DNA of 64,000 nucleotides, from the NCBI GenBank assembly GCA_031180805.1, contig JAPSLL010000012.1:1-64000 (forward strand), given 5' to 3'. The position numbers were made by a program, and so were the translations under genes. This DNA comes from Bacillus sp. (in: firmicutes) (GTDB lineage Bacteria > Bacillota > Bacilli > Bacillales > Bacillaceae). The notes under the pieces are model-generated. The model searched no databases. It had not been told where the DNA came from and saw only the letters and a list, made by a program, of their open reading frames with translations. Shown here one piece after another: positions 60,829-64,000 of this stretch (position 1 is its first letter; every line of letters starts with the position of its first letter).

Positions 60829-60857
60829 ATTTTATTACGAAAACGCTTACCCGTCAA
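60829..60857 (-). promoter_or_regulatory. Promoter of the binding-protein gene with cre/LacI-type operator in the spacer
   Basis: On the minus strand TTGACG (60852-60857) and TAAAAT (60829-60834) are 17 bp apart. The spacer contains GGTAAGCGTTTTCG (60838-60851), close to the cre consensus TGWAANCGNTNWCA. Bound CcpA or the neighbouring LacI protein would block the promoter. Confidence 0.72.
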
Positions 60858-60897
60858 TATGATGAATCTTGTAAAAAATATTGACATATTTTTAGTT

Positions 60898-60949
60898 AAA
60901 AAAAGGCCACTCCTCCTAATGAACCTTTGCTCAATTGGAGAAGTGAACC
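60898..60949 (-). terminator. Intrinsic terminator after the LacI gene
   Basis: On the minus strand CACTTCTCC faces GGAGGAGTG across a long loop, followed by seven U. Confidence 0.72.
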
Positions 60950-60969
60950 TATATTAGATTACTATTTTT

Positions 60970-62004
60970 TTATGCCATATCTGCAGCTTGTTTATCTTCC
61001 GTCATTTTTTTTACAGAGTCACGGAATACAAGCTTCCCTTTTACAGATATTTGTTCAAATTTTTTCTTTTTCGTTTTTAATTTTGAAATAATTAAATTAA
61101 CAGCTGTTCGAGACATTTCTTCAATATCAACCTCTACTGTTGTTAGCTTAGGTTCTGCAATTTGTGCATATATATCATTATCAAAGCCTACGACTGAGCA
61201 ATCCTTAGGAACTCGATAACCTAATGAATCTAGCTTATTAATTAAATTGTATGCAACTTGATCACAGTTACATACAAATGCTGTAGGAAGCTTTTCAGGA
61301 AGCTCAATATCAATATACTTTCCACGCTCATCGCGGTCATTAATAATAAATTGTTGTTGTAAAGGCAGCTTATGCTCTAGCAATGATTTATAGAAGCCTA
61401 AAAAGCGGTCTTGAATGCTGCTAGTTGAGTAAATATTCCCTACGAAGCCAATATCTTTATGACCGTTTTTGATAAGGTGATTTGTCATTTCATAGACACC
61501 ATAGAAATTATCTGTAATCACGGTATCTGCTTCTGCATCCTCATTATAAAAATCAATATAGACGATCGGTATTTCAATTCCATTTAACAGATGGATATAT
61601 TGATTGCTAATTTGCCCTAATATTAACAATCCATCAACCTTTTTATCATAATAGATTCGTGGAAGAACTTTATTTTCTTCATCCTCTGAGCTTAAAATAT
61701 GAAGAATTCCACTATATTGATGCTGGTCTAAGACTCGGGCAATATGCTGATAAAATTTTAAATAAAAGGATTGAATTTCTCCTGTAAAACGTTCTGGTAT
61801 AATAACGCCAATATTATAAGCTTGGCCTTCTTTCATTGATTTTGCTAAAGTATTAAATCGGTAGCCCATCTCCTCTGCAACCTCTTTAATTTTCTGCTTT
61901 AGCTCCTCACTTACGCCTTCTTTATCATTTAGTGCTTTCGAAATGGTGACACTACTAACACCAAGTCTTTCCGCGATATCTCGCATTGTTACGTTATTTC
62001 CCAA
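60970..62004 (-). CDS. LacI-family transcriptional regulator
   Basis: A 344-residue regulator. The N-terminal helix-turn-helix VTMRDIAERLGVSSVTISKALN and the hinge region are followed by a periplasmic-binding-like effector domain (for example VDGLLILGQISNQYI and VVGFDNDIYAQIAEPKLTTV). I chose TTG at 62002-62004 (MGNNVTMRD) because GAGAGGTGGG is properly spaced; the longer frame has no such site. It likely controls the binding-protein gene directly downstream and perhaps its own gene through the inverted repeat at 62049-62082. Confidence 0.88.
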   Translation of the reverse strand: MGNNVTMRDIAERLGVSSVTISKALNDKEGVSEELKQKIKEVAEEMGYRFNTLAKSMKEGQAYNIGVIIPERFTGEIQSFYLKFYQHIARVLDQHQYSGILHILSSEDEENKVLPRIYYDKKVDGLLILGQISNQYIHLLNGIEIPIVYIDFYNEDAEADTVITDNFYGVYEMTNHLIKNGHKDIGFVGNIYSTSSIQDRFLGFYKSLLEHKLPLQQQFIINDRDERGKYIDIELPEKLPTAFVCNCDQVAYNLINKLDSLGYRVPKDCSVVGFDNDIYAQIAEPKLTTVEVDIEEMSRTAVNLIISKLKTKKKKFEQISVKGKLVFRDSVKKMTEDKQAADMA

Positions 62005-62048
62005 AATACCCACCTCTCCGACATTTACTATGTTCAAATTTATGATTT

Positions 62049-62082
62049 AGTTAAACCAGCTGTACACGATAATGGTTTAACT
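62049..62082. promoter_or_regulatory. Inverted repeat in the lacI leader, candidate operator
   Basis: AGTTAAACC (62049-62057) and GGTTTAACT (62074-62082) are perfect 9-bp arms separated by 16 bp, 45 bp upstream of the LacI-type start. The rest of 62083-62337 shows no gene. Confidence 0.5.
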
Positions 62083-62337
62083 TTTTAGTTATAATCAAAT
62101 GTAACATGTATGATAATTTAAAGCTTACATCTATGAAAACATATATTTACATATATTATAAAGTAACTTTCACTTAATTGCTCGAATTAAGTTGAAAAAA
62201 TTAAGATAAGTTGAAATGATGAAACAAATTAGGCATTGCGGTCTCTGCTAATTGCGAAAGATGTAAGAATCCATCTGTAATCATAGGATGCTTCCCTTAA
62301 TAAAAAATGCCCAAGCTATTATTGAATAATTGAACTT

Positions 62338-62376
62338 AAAAAATGAGAGTAGGTCATAGCAAGCTAACATACTCTC
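62338..62376 (-). terminator. Intrinsic terminator after cls
   Basis: GAGAGTAGGT (62345-62354) and ACATACTCTC (62367-62376) with one mismatch, followed on the minus strand by a U run. Confidence 0.78.
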
Positions 62377-62384
62377 TTCTACTT

Positions 62385-63836
62385 TTATAAAATTGGTGAT
62401 AATAAACGTGAGACAGACTCTTTAAAGCGTATCGTTTTTGAACGATGATGATAAGCTCCTAATGTAAGCTCCCTTGATACCTCAATATCTTGTAGGAAGT
62501 GTTCATAAAGCTCCATCGCAATCGACGAATCATAAACGAAGGCATTTACTTCAAAGTTTAATTTAAAGCTTCTCATATCAATATTTGCTGTTCCTACTGA
62601 TGAAATTTCATGGTCAACAATAATCGTTTTTGCATGGATAAAGCCATTATCATAAATATATACTTTAGCACCAGAGTTTAGCATTTCTCCTATATATGAC
62701 ATCGTTGCCCAATAAACAAACGGGTGATCCGGTTTATTTGGAATCATAATTTTGACATCCACCCCAGATAAGCAAGCAATTTTTAAAGCATCAAGTAAAC
62801 TCGCATCAGGAATAAAGTACGGTGTTTGAATACAGATTGTTTTTTTAGCAGTGGAAATCATTTTAATATAGCCATTTTTAATCTGTTCCCAATCTGAATC
62901 AGGCCCACTAGTAACGATTTGTAGGCTACTGCTTCCCGTAACACGTTGATTCGGAAAATGGTTTGGGATATATGGCACCTTCTTTTTATTTGTTGCCTGG
63001 TTCCAGTCAAGGATAAAGCGCGTTTGAATCGCAAATACGGCTGGACCTTGAATACGAAGATGTGTATCACGCCAGTAGCCGAATTTCGGATCAAGTCCTA
63101 GATATTCATCCCCGACATTAAATCCACCGACATAGCCAATCTGTCCGTCAATAATAACGAGCTTACGATGGTTACGATAATTAAGCCGTAAATTGATCCA
63201 TCTTAGTTTAGACGGGAAAAACCGTTCAACTTCCCCTTCTGCAGCTACTAATTCTGCGAAAAACGATTTCCTTAGCCCCCTTGAACCAAGATCATCATAT
63301 AAAACTCTGACCTTTACTCCTTGCTTTGCCTTTTTCGTTAATAGCTCAATAAGCCGCTTCCCTAGCTGATCATTATGTAAAATATAATATTGCAAATGAA
63401 TATGGTCTTGTGCGTTTTCAATATCAGTCATTAATTGCTCAAATTTTTCTTTGCCGTCTGTAAAAATATCAACTAAATTATGCTTTGTTAACACTGCATC
63501 ATTATTAATTAAATGCATATAAATAAGCTGTTTATATGCTCTTTCCGTATCATTTTGATATTCAAATGTATCATTCCGAATTTGTTCGACCTGCCTGTTC
63601 AGCAAGGTTTCAATCCCAAGCTTTTTACGGTCCTCCCATTGAAATAAATGATAGCGACTCAGATTTTGTCCAAATAGAAGGTAAAGTAAAAACCCTAACA
63701 ACGGAATAAAAAAGAGAACAAGTAACCAAGCCCATGAAGCAGTCGCATCTTTTCTCTCTCTAAAAATGACAATAATAGCAAACGCAATATTAAGAAAAAT
63801 AATAATTCCAAGTAATATAGCTACAATGTGCATCAT
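62385..63836 (-). CDS. cls: Cardiolipin synthase
   Basis: A 483-residue phospholipase-D-family membrane enzyme. Two N-terminal membrane helices (about residues 4-24 and 34-55) are followed by two HKD motifs: NHRKLVIIDGQIGYVGG near residue 220 and HAKTIIVDHEISSVGTANID near 398. It joins two phosphatidylglycerol molecules to cardiolipin. Bacilli often have several paralogues (ClsA, YwjE, YwiE); the length and N-terminal helices fit ClsA. It is transcribed alone. Non-coding DNA (63837-64000) follows to the window edge. Confidence 0.93.
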   Translation of the reverse strand: MMHIVAILLGIIIFLNIAFAIIVIFRERKDATASWAWLLVLFFIPLLGFLLYLLFGQNLSRYHLFQWEDRKKLGIETLLNRQVEQIRNDTFEYQNDTERAYKQLIYMHLINNDAVLTKHNLVDIFTDGKEKFEQLMTDIENAQDHIHLQYYILHNDQLGKRLIELLTKKAKQGVKVRVLYDDLGSRGLRKSFFAELVAAEGEVERFFPSKLRWINLRLNYRNHRKLVIIDGQIGYVGGFNVGDEYLGLDPKFGYWRDTHLRIQGPAVFAIQTRFILDWNQATNKKKVPYIPNHFPNQRVTGSSSLQIVTSGPDSDWEQIKNGYIKMISTAKKTICIQTPYFIPDASLLDALKIACLSGVDVKIMIPNKPDHPFVYWATMSYIGEMLNSGAKVYIYDNGFIHAKTIIVDHEISSVGTANIDMRSFKLNFEVNAFVYDSSIAMELYEHFLQDIEVSRELTLGAYHHRSKTIRFKESVSRLLSPIL

Positions 63837-64000
63837 TTTTCCTCACTTTTTTCATAACTTTGACTATATTTTATCGTATAAATTGAAGTGATCGTCTGAA
63901 GTGGAAGCAGTATGAAATGTTAAATATAGCCTTTTGTATTTATAATTAATCGTTCCTTCTACACTAGTATAACGTGAATGTCCTGTTAGAGTAAGCCTCA

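Overview
This is a low-GC Firmicute chromosome segment, almost certainly from Bacillus sensu lato (Bacillaceae). Supporting evidence: the gene order smpB-rnr-est-secG-eno-gpmI-tpiA-pgk-gapA-cggR, the block clpP-crh-whiA-yvcK-rapZ-yvcI-trxB, the block his operon-yvoF-ppaX-yvoD-lgt-hprK-yvlDCBA-uvrA-uvrB, sporulation-type proteins (a Spo0E-like phosphatase, a CwlC-like amidase), strong AGGAGG ribosome binding sites, and a tmRNA tag ending NNNLALAA. The species cannot be fixed from the sequence alone.

Layout. 1-5.8 kb is accessory: an end-truncated DUF3231 gene, small membrane proteins, a decayed MerR regulator beside a zinc alcohol dehydrogenase that keeps a MerR-type operator, and a PadR-regulated ABC-2 drug exporter. 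6.2-20.6 kb is core: ssrA and smpB, RNase R, a carboxylesterase, SecG, the lower glycolysis operon with CggR and its operator, a glutaredoxin-like protein, sigma-54 and a tRNA-Arg(CCG). 20.7-29.2 kb holds clpP (CtsR box), crh, whiA, yvcK, rapZ, a Nudix hydrolase, trxB and a TPR/HTH protein. 29.4-35.1 kb is a histidine operon (hisZ-G-D-B-H-F-IE) that lacks hisA. 35.4-39.4 kb has yvoF, ppaX, yvoD, lgt and hprK. 39.4-49 kb is mixed: a degenerate intergenic repeat, a macrolide-phosphotransferase-like gene with a candidate leader peptide and a non-standard start codon, a CwlC-like amidase, a secreted metallophosphoesterase, yvlABCD, a Spo0E-like protein, and a lipase-first large helical protein paired with a DUF1672-like lipoprotein. 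49-56 kb has SOS-controlled uvrBA and prfC. 56-64 kb has a DeoR regulator, a chemoreceptor, an orphan sugar-binding lipoprotein, a LacI regulator and cardiolipin synthase.

How the parts fit. Several genes serve carbon catabolite control: HprK/P phosphorylates HPr and Crh, PpaX removes the pyrophosphate made by the phosphorylase reaction, CggR senses glycolytic flux, YvcK and RapZ/YvcJ tune central metabolism, and a cre/LacI-type site sits in the promoter of the sugar-binding protein. ssrA, smpB and rnr form a ribosome-rescue and RNA-decay group.

The points most worth a second look are: the loss of hisA; the TslA-like lipase with its lipoprotein (candidate type VII effector and immunity pair); the leader peptide, terminator and AUA start of the macrolide-phosphotransferase-like gene; and three five-copy intergenic arrays with a period of about 21 bp, all in the same position between a terminator and the next gene on the same strand.
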